The notes: generated by a model not told the origin, from the letters alone. A DNA stretch of 64,000 nucleotides from Anaerolineae bacterium (GCA_025060135.1 JANXCY010000009.1:23433-87432), one strand, 5' to 3'; shown: positions 1 to 9,964, counted from the first letter of the stretch. Numbers and translations are program-made.

Positions 1-959
1 AGGTCGCCCCGGCCATCCCGCCGCAGATGGGGCACACCCCGGCCGCGCAGACGGAAGACGGTACCGGTCTGGGTGCCAGCGGGAATCTCTATCTCTTCCT
101 CTCCCTCCAGCGTGGGAACGGTCACCCGTGCGCCCAGCGCGGCCTGGGCCACGTTGATACCCAGTTCCACCAGCAAATCGTCGCCCTGGCGACGGAAATA
201 CGGATGGGGTTCTACCTCCAAGACAATGTAGAGATTCCCTGGCGGGCCGCCCCGTTCTCCTGGCTCCCCCTCGCCAGCCAGCCGGACCTGGGTGCCCGTA
301 TCCACGCCAGCGGGGATGTTAACCGTCAGTTTCCGGGTCATATGCACCCGACCCTGACCGCCGCAGCGGGCACAAGGGGTGGCCACGACCTCTCCGGCTC
401 CTCCGCAGACCGGACAGGTGGTTACGTTGACGAAGGAACCAAAAATGGTGCGCTGAACCTGCCGTACCTGACCGGAGCCATTACAGGTGGCACACCGGAC
501 CGGCGTAGTCCCTGGGGCCGCGCCGCTCCCCCGGCATTCCGGGCAGAGTTCCAGGCGGGTAATCTCAATCTCCTTTTTGCACCCAAAGACGGCCTCCTCA
601 AACCGCAGCCGCAGGTCGTAGCGCAGGTCGGCGCCCCGACGAGGCCCCCGCCGACGGCCCGGTCGGAAGCCGAAGTCCACGCCGAAGACCTCTTCAAAAA
701 TCTCAAACGGGTCACGGAAGCCGAAGTCAAAGCCGACCCCCGAGGGTCCAGCGTAGCCATAGCGGTCATAAGCGGCCCGTTTCTCAGGATCGGAGAGAAC
801 CTGATAGGCCTCGTTGATTTCTTTGAAACGAGCCTCCGCATCCGGCTCCGTAGAAACGTCCGGATGGTACTTGCGGGCCAGTTGCCGGTAGGCCCGCTTG
901 ATTTCGTCCGGTGTGGCGTTCCGGCTGACACCCAGAACTTCGTAATAGTCCCGTTTCAT
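1..959 (-). CDS. dnaJ: Chaperone protein DnaJ (3' end truncated by window edge)
   Basis: Reverse-complement translation from ATG at 959: MKRDYYEVLGVSRNATPDEIKRAYRQLARKYHPDVS... with HPD motif, G/F region and CPECRGSG / CATCNGSG / CPVCGGAG / CARCGGQG zinc-finger repeats; follows dnaK. Confidence 0.97.
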   Translation of the reverse strand, partial: MKRDYYEVLGVSRNATPDEIKRAYRQLARKYHPDVSTEPDAEARFKEINEAYQVLSDPEKRAAYDRYGYAGPSGVGFDFGFRDPFEIFEEVFGVDFGFRPGRRRGPRRGADLRYDLRLRFEEAVFGCKKEIEITRLELCPECRGSGAAPGTTPVRCATCNGSGQVRQVQRTIFGSFVNVTTCPVCGGAGEVVATPCARCGGQGRVHMTRKLTVNIPAGVDTGTQVRLAGEGEPGERGGPPGNLYIVLEVEPHPYFRRQGDDLLVELGINVAQAALGARVTVPTLEGEEEIEIPAGTQTGTVFRLRGRGVPHLRRDGRGD

Positions 960-965
960 CGCGCA

Positions 966-2780
966 TCACCCAGACTTCGAGGAACAGCGAGCGCTGCCGG
1001 CGGTTTCCATTGCCCGGTAGAGTTCGGCCATCGCCTGCCGGACCCGGGGGATGTCTCCCGTCCCCAGAGCCTCTTCCAGGGACTGGATCTGTTCGTCTAT
1101 CTGGCGAGAGGCCGCTGGGTCCAGCAGTTCCCCCATTTCCTGCAACAGTTTTCGGGCCGAATAGATGAGACCATCGGCGGCGTTGCGGGTTTCCGCCCAC
1201 TCCTTTTTTCGCCGGTCCTCTTCCCGATGGGCCTCCGCGTCCCGGATCATCCGCTCCACCTCTTCGTCGCTCAACCCGCTGGAGGGGATCACCTGCATGC
1301 TCTGCTCCCGTCCGGTGGCTTTATCCCGCGCGGAGACGTGAAGGATGCCGTCAGCGTTGATGTCAAAAGTAACCTCAATCTGGGGGACACCGCGCGGGGC
1401 CGGGGGGATGCCGTCCAGGATGAAATAGGCCAGACTTTTGTTGTCGGCGGCCATCGGGCGCTCCCCTTGGACGACGTGAATCTGCACTTGGGTCTGGTTG
1501 TCGGTAGCGGTGGAGAAAATCTGGGTCCGTCGAACGGGAATGGTGGTATTGCGCTCAATGACCGGCGTCGCCACACCCCCCAGGGTCTCAATGCTCAGCG
1601 TGAGAGGCGTAACGTCCAGCAGGAGGACGTCTTTCACCTCCCCAACCAGAATGCCAGCCTGAATAGCCGCGCCCAGGGCTACCACCTCATCTGGGTGGAC
1701 GCCCCGATGGGGCTCCCGTCCGAAGAATTCGGCGACGATGCGTTGGACCGCAGGCATCCGGGTCTGCCCACCCACCAGAATCACCTGCCCAATGTCGGAG
1801 GGCTTCAGGCGCGCGTCCGCCAGCGCCTGACGGCACGGCTCCAGGGTACGCAGAATCAGGTCTTCCGTCAACTGCTCCAGTTTCGCCCGGGTCAGGTGCA
1901 TCTGGAGGTGTTTGGGGCCGGAAGCGTCAGCGGCAATAAAGGGGAGATTGATCTCCGTCTCCAGCACCGACGAGAGTTCGATCTTCGCCTTCTCCGCCGC
2001 CTCCTTCAGCCGCTGGAGCGCCTGCCGGTCCTGGCGCAGGTCTATCCCGTGCTCCCGGGCAAACTCATCGGCGATGTAGTCTATGATGCGGCGGTCAAAG
2101 TCATCGCCGCCCAGGAAGGTATCGCCGCTGGTGGCCCGGACCTCAAAGACCCCATCGCCCACGTCCAGGATGGAAATATCAAATGTCCCGCCGCCCAAGT
2201 CGTAGACAGCGATGAGTTCGTCTTTCTGTTCACCCAGCCCATAGGCCAGCGCCGAAGCCGTCGGTTCGTTGAGGATGCGCAGGACCTCCAGTCCGGCGAT
2301 TCTCCCGGCATCCCGCGTGGCCTGGCGCTGGCTGTCGTTGAAGTAGGCAGGGACGGTGATGACGGCCTGAGTGACCGGCTCACCCAGAAAGGCCTCCGCG
2401 TCCGCCTTGATTTTAGCCAGAATCATGGCCGAAATCTCCGGCGGAGCGTACTCCTGTCCATTCATCCAGACCCGGACGTCGCCATTAGGGGCGGGAGTTA
2501 CCCGATACGGGACGACCTGAAGGGCCCGCTGGACCTCAGGGTCGTCGTACTTTCGCCCCATAAAGCGCTTGATGGAGAAGATGGTGTTTTCCGGATTGAT
2601 GATGGCCTGCCGCTTGGCGACCTGCCCCACCAGCCGCTCTCCCGTTTTGGGGTTGACGGCGACAACGGAAGGGAACAGCCGCTCCCCCTCCGCACTGGGG
2701 ATAATGACTGGCTCGCCGCCGGTCATCGCTGCGCAGACAGAGTTGGTGGTGCCCAGGTCAATGCCGATGATCTTGCTCAT
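966..2780 (-). CDS. dnaK: Chaperone protein DnaK (Hsp70)
   Basis: [32 protein letters not shown]...; [17 protein letters not shown]; full-length 604 aa. Confidence 0.99.
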   Translation of the reverse strand: MSKIIGIDLGTTNSVCAAMTGGEPVIIPSAEGERLFPSVVAVNPKTGERLVGQVAKRQAIINPENTIFSIKRFMGRKYDDPEVQRALQVVPYRVTPAPNGDVRVWMNGQEYAPPEISAMILAKIKADAEAFLGEPVTQAVITVPAYFNDSQRQATRDAGRIAGLEVLRILNEPTASALAYGLGEQKDELIAVYDLGGGTFDISILDVGDGVFEVRATSGDTFLGGDDFDRRIIDYIADEFAREHGIDLRQDRQALQRLKEAAEKAKIELSSVLETEINLPFIAADASGPKHLQMHLTRAKLEQLTEDLILRTLEPCRQALADARLKPSDIGQVILVGGQTRMPAVQRIVAEFFGREPHRGVHPDEVVALGAAIQAGILVGEVKDVLLLDVTPLTLSIETLGGVATPVIERNTTIPVRRTQIFSTATDNQTQVQIHVVQGERPMAADNKSLAYFILDGIPPAPRGVPQIEVTFDINADGILHVSARDKATGREQSMQVIPSSGLSDEEVERMIRDAEAHREEDRRKKEWAETRNAADGLIYSARKLLQEMGELLDPAASRQIDEQIQSLEEALGTGDIPRVRQAMAELYRAMETAGSARCSSKSG

Positions 2781-3394
2781 GCCGACTCCTGCGGTGAGGA
2801 TTCCGGGGGCCGGTTCGCTCGGGCCACCCGCACCAGTGCAGGACGGATGACCCGGTCGCCCAGCATGTACCCCCGCTGCACTTCGCCAATAATCTGTCCC
2901 TCCTGATAGCCAGGGGCATCCTCATAGGTTACCGCTTCGTGGTAGAGGGGGTCAAAGAACTTCCCCGTCGTCTCGATCGGCTTCAACCCCTCTGCTTCCA
3001 GGATGAGTTCCAGTTTTCGCTTGATGAGAAAGACTCCTTCCACCCAGGTGAGGCTCTGCAGGCCTGGGGGAAGGGTCTGGATGGCCCGCTCCAGGTCATC
3101 CAGAACGGGCAGGATACGGGCCATCAGGACGGCATTGTTCAGGCGGACCCGTTCCAGAAATTCCGCTTCCTGTCGCTTGCGGTAGTTGGCGAATTCCGCC
3201 TGGGTGCGCTGCCAGCCGTCCAGGTACTCGCTCGCCTGGGCCCTGGCCGCTTCCAGTTCCTGGCGCAGTCGCTCCAGTTCGGCTTCCAGTGTCTCCGGCC
3301 TCGGCTCTTCGGTAACCGCTGCGGTCTCTCCGGCGGTCATCCCGGTTTGAGGGGTTCCCTCTGGGAATACCGACTCTTGCCGTTCGGCCGCCAT
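2777..3394 (-). CDS. grpE: Nucleotide exchange factor GrpE
   Basis: [18 protein letters not shown]...[23 protein letters not shown]...FDPLYHEAV...[17 protein letters not shown]; overlaps dnaK start; start taken at internal ATG 3394. Confidence 0.95.
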   Translation of the reverse strand: MAAERQESVFPEGTPQTGMTAGETAAVTEEPRPETLEAELERLRQELEAARAQASEYLDGWQRTQAEFANYRKRQEAEFLERVRLNNAVLMARILPVLDDLERAIQTLPPGLQSLTWVEGVFLIKRKLELILEAEGLKPIETTGKFFDPLYHEAVTYEDAPGYQEGQIIGEVQRGYMLGDRVIRPALVRVARANRPPESSPQESA

Positions 3395-3404
3395 GCTGAC
3401 CTCC

Positions 3405-4496
3405 TTACTCCGTAGAGCGCATTTCGTATTCCGGGTTTTGAGGCAGTGGGGATTCGGTACGGACAACGAAGACGTCGTAGACCAGTTCGGAGAGGACGCC
3501 AGCGACGAAGCGGACCGCGGAGATGGCCCGGCCGTAGCCCATGCGGGTGGGGCCCAGGACGCCCAGCGCGCCCGTTGCCAGGCCGGCCACGCCGTAGCGG
3601 CTGAGGATGAGGCTACAGGCCCGCAGTTCGTCAAAGCGGCCCTCGCCCCCGATCATCACTCGCACGCTGCCCACGGTGGAGCCCAGCGCGTGGGCCAGGA
3701 TCGCCTCCAGGAAACTGCGCTCCTCAATGACCCGCAGGATCCCCTGGGCATGGGGGCCCTCCTGGAATTCCGGTTCCTGGAGGAGTTCGCTCAGCCCGTC
3801 GTGGTAAATTTCCTCGGGGGCAACCGCGCTGGCCCGCCGCATCATTCCCACCACCAGCCGGGCCACATCCGCCTCCAAGAGCGGCAGGCTCCCGATGCGG
3901 GGCTCAATCTCGTCGGCGGTGAGGCCCGCGCAGAGTTGATTCAGCCGGTCCGCCGCCTCGCTGAGCACGGCTTGCGGCAGCGGTTCGGGCAGGGTGAGCA
4001 TCTGCTGCCGGACCATGCCGCCCTGGAGAACCAAGACCAGCAGGACCAGGCGGCCCTGAGTGGAGATGAGTTGCATATGCCGGTAGCGGGGCTGGGCGGC
4101 CTGCGGCGCGGTCACCAGGGCCGCGCCCCGGGCGGTGCGCGCCAGCACCGACGCTGCCAGCGGCAGCCATTCTTCCACATCATCCCGGACCTGCTGGAAC
4201 TGATGAGCAATCGTACGGCGCTCCGCCAGCGGCAATTCCGTCTCCCGCAGCAGCCGCTCCACAAAGTAGCGGTACCCCTCGTGGGTCGGCTGGCGTCCAG
4301 CGGAGGTGTGGGGATGGGTCAGGTACCCCAACTCCTCCAGGCGCGCCATCTCGTTGCGCACCGTCGCCGGGCTCACATCCAACCCGTATTTCTCCACCAG
4401 CGTCCGGGAGGCGACGGGCGCCCCCGTCTGGACGAATTCCCGCACCACCAGTTCCAGAATCATCTGCTGTCTCGGGGTCAAATCCTCCGCCACCAT
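3405..4496 (-). CDS. hrcA: Heat-inducible transcription repressor HrcA
   Basis: LTPRQQMILELVVREFVQTGAPVASRTLVEKYGLDVSPATVRNEMARLEELGYLTHPHTSAGRQPTHEGYRYFV; first gene of the hrcA-grpE-dnaK-dnaJ order. Confidence 0.97.
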   Translation of the reverse strand: MVAEDLTPRQQMILELVVREFVQTGAPVASRTLVEKYGLDVSPATVRNEMARLEELGYLTHPHTSAGRQPTHEGYRYFVERLLRETELPLAERRTIAHQFQQVRDDVEEWLPLAASVLARTARGAALVTAPQAAQPRYRHMQLISTQGRLVLLVLVLQGGMVRQQMLTLPEPLPQAVLSEAADRLNQLCAGLTADEIEPRIGSLPLLEADVARLVVGMMRRASAVAPEEIYHDGLSELLQEPEFQEGPHAQGILRVIEERSFLEAILAHALGSTVGSVRVMIGGEGRFDELRACSLILSRYGVAGLATGALGVLGPTRMGYGRAISAVRFVAGVLSELVYDVFVVRTESPLPQNPEYEMRSTE

Positions 4497-4579
4497 CCAA
4501 CCACCTCTGTGGAGTCCTATAAAGTCATACCGGTTTAAAGTCTCGGAAAATCGTGCCGGATAATGCCGCTTTCGGGAGC

Positions 4580-4760
4580 GTGCTCACCCCTCCTCACCCC
4601 CGGCCCTCTCTCCTCCCCAAAACGGAGAGGGGAGAGGGAAAACGAGAGAGTTTTGCGGCGGCTGGAGGCTATCGCCCAACCCCATTTCTCTTCCTCCCTC
4701 TCCCCCGAGCGAAGCGAGGAGGGAGAGGAGGAGTCAAGGGAAATGAGGGAAGCACGAATT
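4580..4760. repeat. Intergenic G/C-rich inverted repeats
   Basis: ccctctctcctcccc...ggggagaggg and ctccctctcccccgagcgaagcgaggagggagagg arms; no supported ORF. Confidence 0.5.
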
Positions 4761-4867
4761 TTCAGGACTTTTGCCCGGCACGAGTTGATGAGACTCAGCC
4801 ACCTCAGTGCTCTTTAACCGGATTTCCGCAGTCGGCCCTGCAGTGCAGGCACAGGCTGCCCGACCTC

Positions 4868-4936
4868 AGCTACAGGCTCACAGCCTACGCTACAAGGCTC
4901 ACAGCCTGTGCTACAGGCTCACAGCCTACGCTACGG
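4868..4936. repeat. Cluster of tandem/inverted short repeats (GCTACAGGCTCACAGCCT type)
   Basis: ctacaggctcacagcctacgctacaaggctcacagcctgtgctacaggctcacagcctacgctac: three copies of the aggctcacagcct unit. Confidence 0.75.
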
Positions 4937-4970
4937 ATCACCCGGAAAGATAGGGGCGCGACTTCGGTCT

Positions 4971-7658
4971 TTAAGGGATGCGCATTCTCCTCAACAACAC
5001 CGAATTCCACTCCGAAAGCACGGCCTCTCCTCCCGCAATATCCGGTGGATACCGCTCCCAGGTATAGGGGTCCCACCATCCTACCTCCAGCCAATATTCC
5101 CCGGCAGGAGCATCCGGCGCAATCTGGAAGGTATACGTGTCTTCGTAGACTTTGCCCACTTCCCACCAGTGGACAGGCAACTGTTGATTCGCCTCTCCCC
5201 AAAGGAGGTTGCCAGTGGCCGGGTTGACAGTGGTCCCCAGCAAATGGACGAAACCGTTCACCGGACGGTCGGCCCGGGTCAACAGTCGCCAGTACAGGGT
5301 TACTGTGATAGCGTCCCCTGGCCACGCGTGCTCCGAGGAAACAGTATATCCGATCAGATGAATAATCTCCCCAAAGCGAATGTCTACGGGAATCTCGCCC
5401 AGGTTCTGGGTATCCTTCGCATAAGGAAGGGGTTCCCTGACCCGGACTTCCCACAGCGAGAGCAAACTACCAGCGGGGAGGGCTCGCCCGTGCTCGTAGA
5501 CGGGCAGGGTGGCCCTGCCCGTCGGATCGTAGACGGCGACGCCGATGGTATATACCCCCGGCGGAGCATCCGCTGCCAGAGGCATCCGCCGGTGATCCGC
5601 CCAGAATTCCCCCGGTTTCAGGTTCAACGGGAGGTCAGTCTGGGCAATTTTGTCGTCGCCCTGCAGGACCTGCACCGTTGCTGAGCGAGGGCCGTCCAGC
5701 GGCCTCAGCGCCCGCCAGTAGAGGGTCAGTTCCAGTTCCTCTCCCGGCGCCAGGACCCCCCGTTCCAACCGATAGCCGACCAGCGCTACCTCGCGCCCCC
5801 AGCGGTAATCCAGCACCGGCCCGGAATCGGGGACGACGACTCTCGGGCCCGGGAAGTGGAACGTATCCCCCAGTTGCCAGCCTCCCTTATTATACACCGG
5901 TAGCCGTTCCGTGAAAGTCGTCAGGCCCACCGCCAGAGTCCCGATGGTGGTCCTCGGGACAGTCTCCCGCACGGGCAGGAGGTAGCGGTCGCAGAAGGCA
6001 ACCCCTGGGGACCAGAGGGAGGTGGGGAAGGTGCCCAGGCCGGGATGGGTGATCTTCTGCCCCGCCGTCAGTCCTTCCACCGTCTGCAGGGAGAGGGAGA
6101 CGAAGTAGTCGGCCCCTACCGGGCCATCGGCTCGCCAGCAGAGGATGACCGGGAGGTTGTGGCCCGGGCGAATTTCCTCTGCTTCCACTCGGTAGCCCAG
6201 AAGCGTGATGCTCTCACCGAAGCGAATGTCGGCCCGATGGGAAACCCGCTCCTCCACTTCCGTCATCGTCAGCGGCGCGGGGCGGGCATAGGCGGGCCGG
6301 ATGACCCCGAAGGGCATCCAGAGGGCCAGCGCCAGTAGCAGCGCGCCCAGGGCCAGGAAGAGCCACCGGCGCGCCCGCGCGGGGGCCAGTTGCACCCAGC
6401 CCAGGGCCAGCAGGGTGGCATGGGCACCGATCGCCGGATAGAGTAGCCGCCCCTGGGAGCCGCCGGTGGTCAGGGTCCAGCGCACCAGCCCCACCGCGAC
6501 GATCAGCGCCCAGAGGAGGAGGTACCCCACCCGGCCCAGCGTGCCCCAGTCCTTCCGGCGCGCCGCGCGCGCTCCAAAAAGCACCAGACCCGCCGCGCCA
6601 AGAGCCACCAGCAGGCCATAGACCCAATAGACCCACCCCGGCGCGGCCAGGTTGAACCAGCCAAAGACGGCCCAGTAGGACATCCAGACCAGCCGGGCCT
6701 CGGTCTGGAAGAAGTCCATCAGGCCAAACCCGGGCTCCCGGCGGCCCACCAGCGGGAGCATGGCCGCCAGGCCCGTAGGGTCGCCGTAGAGGTGCCAGTT
6801 GCGCCCGTACCACCACCCGCAGACCGCCAGCGCAATCCCGAAGGTGAGGAGGAAACCACGAAGACGCGAAGACACAAAGAAAAAATTTTTTGTACTTCGG
6901 GTCTTCGTGTCTTGGTGGTAAAAAACCAGCGCCAGGGCGGCGAAGGGCCAGAGGAGGAGGCCGCTCAGTTTGGTCAGCGCGGCCGCGCCCAGGAGCAGGC
7001 CGGCCTCACTCCACCCCCTACGGAAGGAAGTGCCACCAAAGGCGGCAGGGGAAGGGTGAGGCGCCAGCACCACCAATGTCCAGGTGGCGATGCAGGCGGC
7101 CAGCGCGTCGTTGTTCACCAGGCTGGAGGTGAAGAGAAAGCCCGGGGTGAGGGCAACCGTCATCGCCGCCCCCGCCGCCACCCATTCCTTCTGCGGGAAC
7201 AGCCTCCGCGCCAGCACATATGTCCCCCAGACCGTCCCGGCGCCGAAGAGGATGGAAAGCAGGCGGGCCAGGCGAATCGCCAGCGCCGCCCCCCGGTACG
7301 GGAATCGCTCCGCATCGGTGTGGATGTAGTGGTTCTGGTTGTCCCGGTGCCCGATGGGCAAGAGAGCGGGGAACGGATTCTCGCGCCGGTAGAGATCCGC
7401 CAGGTCGCCCTGGGGCACCCACCGGGTCAGGGCTGCCGCCAGCAGGTAGAAAAGGGGCGGCTGGCTGGCCTCCTGCCGGGCCAGGTGCGGATACTGGTCT
7501 GGCGGCTGGCGGGGCAGGGTCCAATGCTCCGCGACGTACCGGACGTAGGCGTAGTGCCAGGACTCATCGTTCCCCTCAAAGAGGGGGACGGTGAGGCTGT
7601 AGAGCAACGCCAGAACCGTGAACAGTCCAGCGTAAAAGGCAGGATGGGAGCGCTTCAT
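4971..7658 (-). CDS. Multi-pass membrane glycosyltransferase-like protein (GT39/DUF2142-like) with C-terminal beta-sandwich repeats
   Basis: Start ATG 7658 (ATGA overlap with upstream gene); LFEGNDESWHYAYVRYVAEHW, many TM segments, then three related ~130 aa domains (FGE.I.L.GY.V...PG...V.LYWR). N-terminal part of the 960 aa ORF is an out-of-frame read of the upstream gene. Confidence 0.8.
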   Translation of the reverse strand: MKRSHPAFYAGLFTVLALLYSLTVPLFEGNDESWHYAYVRYVAEHWTLPRQPPDQYPHLARQEASQPPLFYLLAAALTRWVPQGDLADLYRRENPFPALLPIGHRDNQNHYIHTDAERFPYRGAALAIRLARLLSILFGAGTVWGTYVLARRLFPQKEWVAAGAAMTVALTPGFLFTSSLVNNDALAACIATWTLVVLAPHPSPAAFGGTSFRRGWSEAGLLLGAAALTKLSGLLLWPFAALALVFYHQDTKTRSTKNFFFVSSRLRGFLLTFGIALAVCGWWYGRNWHLYGDPTGLAAMLPLVGRREPGFGLMDFFQTEARLVWMSYWAVFGWFNLAAPGWVYWVYGLLVALGAAGLVLFGARAARRKDWGTLGRVGYLLLWALIVAVGLVRWTLTTGGSQGRLLYPAIGAHATLLALGWVQLAPARARRWLFLALGALLLALALWMPFGVIRPAYARPAPLTMTEVEERVSHRADIRFGESITLLGYRVEAEEIRPGHNLPVILCWRADGPVGADYFVSLSLQTVEGLTAGQKITHPGLGTFPTSLWSPGVAFCDRYLLPVRETVPRTTIGTLAVGLTTFTERLPVYNKGGWQLGDTFHFPGPRVVVPDSGPVLDYRWGREVALVGYRLERGVLAPGEELELTLYWRALRPLDGPRSATVQVLQGDDKIAQTDLPLNLKPGEFWADHRRMPLAADAPPGVYTIGVAVYDPTGRATLPVYEHGRALPAGSLLSLWEVRVREPLPYAKDTQNLGEIPVDIRFGEIIHLIGYTVSSEHAWPGDAITVTLYWRLLTRADRPVNGFVHLLGTTVNPATGNLLWGEANQQLPVHWWEVGKVYEDTYTFQIAPDAPAGEYWLEVGWWDPYTWERYPPDIAGGEAVLSEWNSVLLRRMRIP
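6854..6920. repeat. Palindromic repeat inserted in frame in the glycosyltransferase ORF
   Basis: accacgaagacgcgaagacacaaag ... acttcgggtcttcgtgtcttggtggt: imperfect inverted repeat, open in the minus-strand frame as YHQDTKTRSTKNFFFVSSRLRGF. Confidence 0.8.
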
Positions 7659-9964
7659 GGAATCACGATGGTACTGACAAAAAGGGAATTCCATTCGGAA
7701 AGAGCAACGCCTTCCCCGGCCACCACACGCGGCGGGTAGCGCTGCTGAGTCTCCGGGTCCCACCAGCCCACTTCCAGCCGGTACTCCCCGGGCGGAGCGT
7801 CGGGCGCCACCCGGAAGATGTACGTATCCCGATAGAGGCCGCCCGGCCGCCACCAGTTGATGCCCATCTGCTTATCTTCCTGTCCCCAGAGGGGGGTGCC
7901 GGTGGCCGGGTTCACCGTTGGCCCGATCAGGTGGACAAAACTGTTGGCCCCGCGATCCACCGGGCGGGAAATTTCCCACCAGAAGGTAACGGAGACCTCC
8001 TGGCCCGGCTCGGCGCGGTGGGTGGAGACGGCGTAGCCGCAGAGGTGCAGCGTCTCCCCGAACCAGACGTCCACCTGGGCCTGCGCGCCGTGGATAGATT
8101 CGCATGTGGAGTGGTGGCGCAGGAAGGGGGTGTGCGGGTCCAGCCAGAAGGTCTTGAGCGCGGCCAGCCCGACCAGCGATCCGGCAACCCACCAGCGGGG
8201 CTTCAGGTAACCTGTAGCATAAGATTCATCTAAGGCTCCGGCGTAAGATAAATCTTGGGCTACAGGGCGCCGCCAAAGGACAGCCAGGGCCAGAAGGACA
8301 ACCACTGTTATTCCACTCACCCCGTCTCCCACCCGCTGGGCCATCGTGCCCTCGTATTGCAGGAGAACGGTGTGCCGTCCGGGGGGGATGTCCATTAAAA
8401 TATAGCCACTTCCTTCGGCGGGCTGCAGGGGTCGGCGTTCACCGTCCAGGTACCCCACCCAGCCGGGGAAATAGAGGGCGTGGAACGCGCCCTGGAAGGC
8501 TATCGGCGTCTCCAGTTCCGCCTCCAGATATCCTGTCCGCCGCTCCCAGCGGAGCACCTGTCCTCCCTCTGGGAGGTTGGAGACGGGCGACCTGGCGATG
8601 CGGTCGGCCTCGTCCGGGGTGAAGGGGACGGTCCGCCAGCGGGGGAGGAGTTCCCGGAAGTAACTCAGGTCCGGAAAGCCCGAGCGCAGGGTGAACTCCC
8701 GCACGTCGGCCAGAGTAGGGTCGCGCGGGACCTCGGCGTGGTGGGTAAGGAGGGATGGATATAGGGAAGGGAGCGCGATGCCCACACCGAGGACAGCCGT
8801 CAGCGCGGCGAGGAGGCCAACCCAGCGGCGCGGGGCAACGGCCAGCAAAAGCCCGGTCCCCAGAGCCACCACCAGGCCTATGGAAGCCAGGAGCCGCCAG
8901 CGGAAATTCAGATACTGCATAATGCCCAGCGGGGTGATGGTGGCCCAGACGGGAGTGGCGGCAGCGGTCTGCATCCAGAGGGCGACGGCTCCCCAGAGGG
9001 CCAGTCCTCCAGCCAGGACCGCGTCGGCCCCTCGTCCACGCCGGGCCAGCAGCGGCATCGCCGCCAGCGTCAGGGGGATCAGAAACGCCGGGAGCGGCCC
9101 CAGAGTCTGCCCGGTGTCGTTGTTGACCAGGCCGGCGTCAAAGACCAGGGGCCAGGCAAAGAACTCTGAAAGGCGCATCACCCCTGTCGTCGGCGAAGCC
9201 CACGACCGGTCGGTCGCGTTCGCCAGTTGTACCGCCCACCGTTCGGCCATAAAGGGGAGCAGGAAGAAGGCCGCCAGCAGCAGCCCGCCGACCAGGGCCA
9301 GCACGGCCATCCAGAGGCCGGTCCGGCCCGCGCGGAGAGTCAGGAAGAGCCACCAGAGGGCCAGGACCGGCAGGGCCAAGAGCGCGCCCGCGTTGTGGGT
9401 GAGGATGAGGGCGGCCCAGGCAACCGAGGCCAGAGCCAGCCGAAGCCCGGAAGGGCTCTCGGCCAGAGCCAGCAGTCCCCAGAGGACCCAGGGATAGAGG
9501 GCGATAGCCATTCCCTGAGGCGACCCGCGCTCAAAGAGTTCCCGCAGGAGGTAGGGCGAATAGGTGTAGAGAGCGGCGCTGGCCAGCGCGACGTCGGCCC
9601 GGCGGAAGAGGACCAGTCCCAGGCCGAAGGCCCCCAGCGACGCGGCCATAAAGGCCAGCGCGACCACCAGCCGCCAGGTGAGGGCGAATGGAACACCAGC
9701 GACATGGAAGACCGTCATCAGGAAATAGATGAGGGGGGAGTAAAACGTGAAGAGGGGCCCGCCCAGGCCCCCGTTGATGCCGGGGACCCAGCGCGGGTAG
9801 AGCCAACCATCCGCCTGCGCGGCGGCGAAGACGACCGCACGGTAGACGTGGAAAAGCGCCGCGTCCACCGCGTGCTCCTCAATGGGATTGCTCAGTGCGG
9901 GCAACGCGGCAAAGAGCGGCAATAGAAGGGCCAGAGTCCAAGGGAAGAGTCGCGTCTTTCCCAT
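7655..9964 (-). CDS. Multi-pass membrane protein, 6-pyruvoyl-tetrahydropterin synthase-related domain type, with C-terminal beta-sandwich domain
   Basis: HVYRAVVFAAAQADGWLYPRWVPGINGGLGGPLFTFYSPLIYFL...; ~12 hydrophobic segments; C-terminal domain closely resembles that of the downstream gene. Confidence 0.75.
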   Translation of the reverse strand: MGKTRLFPWTLALLLPLFAALPALSNPIEEHAVDAALFHVYRAVVFAAAQADGWLYPRWVPGINGGLGGPLFTFYSPLIYFLMTVFHVAGVPFALTWRLVVALAFMAASLGAFGLGLVLFRRADVALASAALYTYSPYLLRELFERGSPQGMAIALYPWVLWGLLALAESPSGLRLALASVAWAALILTHNAGALLALPVLALWWLFLTLRAGRTGLWMAVLALVGGLLLAAFFLLPFMAERWAVQLANATDRSWASPTTGVMRLSEFFAWPLVFDAGLVNNDTGQTLGPLPAFLIPLTLAAMPLLARRGRGADAVLAGGLALWGAVALWMQTAAATPVWATITPLGIMQYLNFRWRLLASIGLVVALGTGLLLAVAPRRWVGLLAALTAVLGVGIALPSLYPSLLTHHAEVPRDPTLADVREFTLRSGFPDLSYFRELLPRWRTVPFTPDEADRIARSPVSNLPEGGQVLRWERRTGYLEAELETPIAFQGAFHALYFPGWVGYLDGERRPLQPAEGSGYILMDIPPGRHTVLLQYEGTMAQRVGDGVSGITVVVLLALAVLWRRPVAQDLSYAGALDESYATGYLKPRWWVAGSLVGLAALKTFWLDPHTPFLRHHSTCESIHGAQAQVDVWFGETLHLCGYAVSTHRAEPGQEVSVTFWWEISRPVDRGANSFVHLIGPTVNPATGTPLWGQEDKQMGINWWRPGGLYRDTYIFRVAPDAPPGEYRLEVGWWDPETQQRYPPRVVAGEGVALSEWNSLFVSTIVIP
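8211..8266. repeat. Second palindromic repeat read in frame (inside PTPS-related membrane protein)
   Basis: cctgtagcataagattcatc-taaggctccggcgtaa-gataaatcttgggctacagg; 17/20 arm complementarity; encodes PVAQDLSYAGALDESYATGY. Confidence 0.8.

Noticed and set aside
27-2906. 959 aa plus-strand ORF antisense to dnaJ/dnaK
   Set aside because: Composition artefact of GC-rich antisense reading; the opposite strand encodes unmistakable DnaJ and DnaK.
4553-5227. 224 aa plus-strand ORF in the hrcA upstream region
   Set aside because: Covers low-complexity intergenic repeats and antisense of the glycosyltransferase; no domain.
7659-7853. N-terminal ~65 aa extension of the 960 aa ORF
   Set aside because: It is an out-of-frame read of the 3' end of the upstream gene; ATG at 7658 with ATGA overlap is the likelier start.
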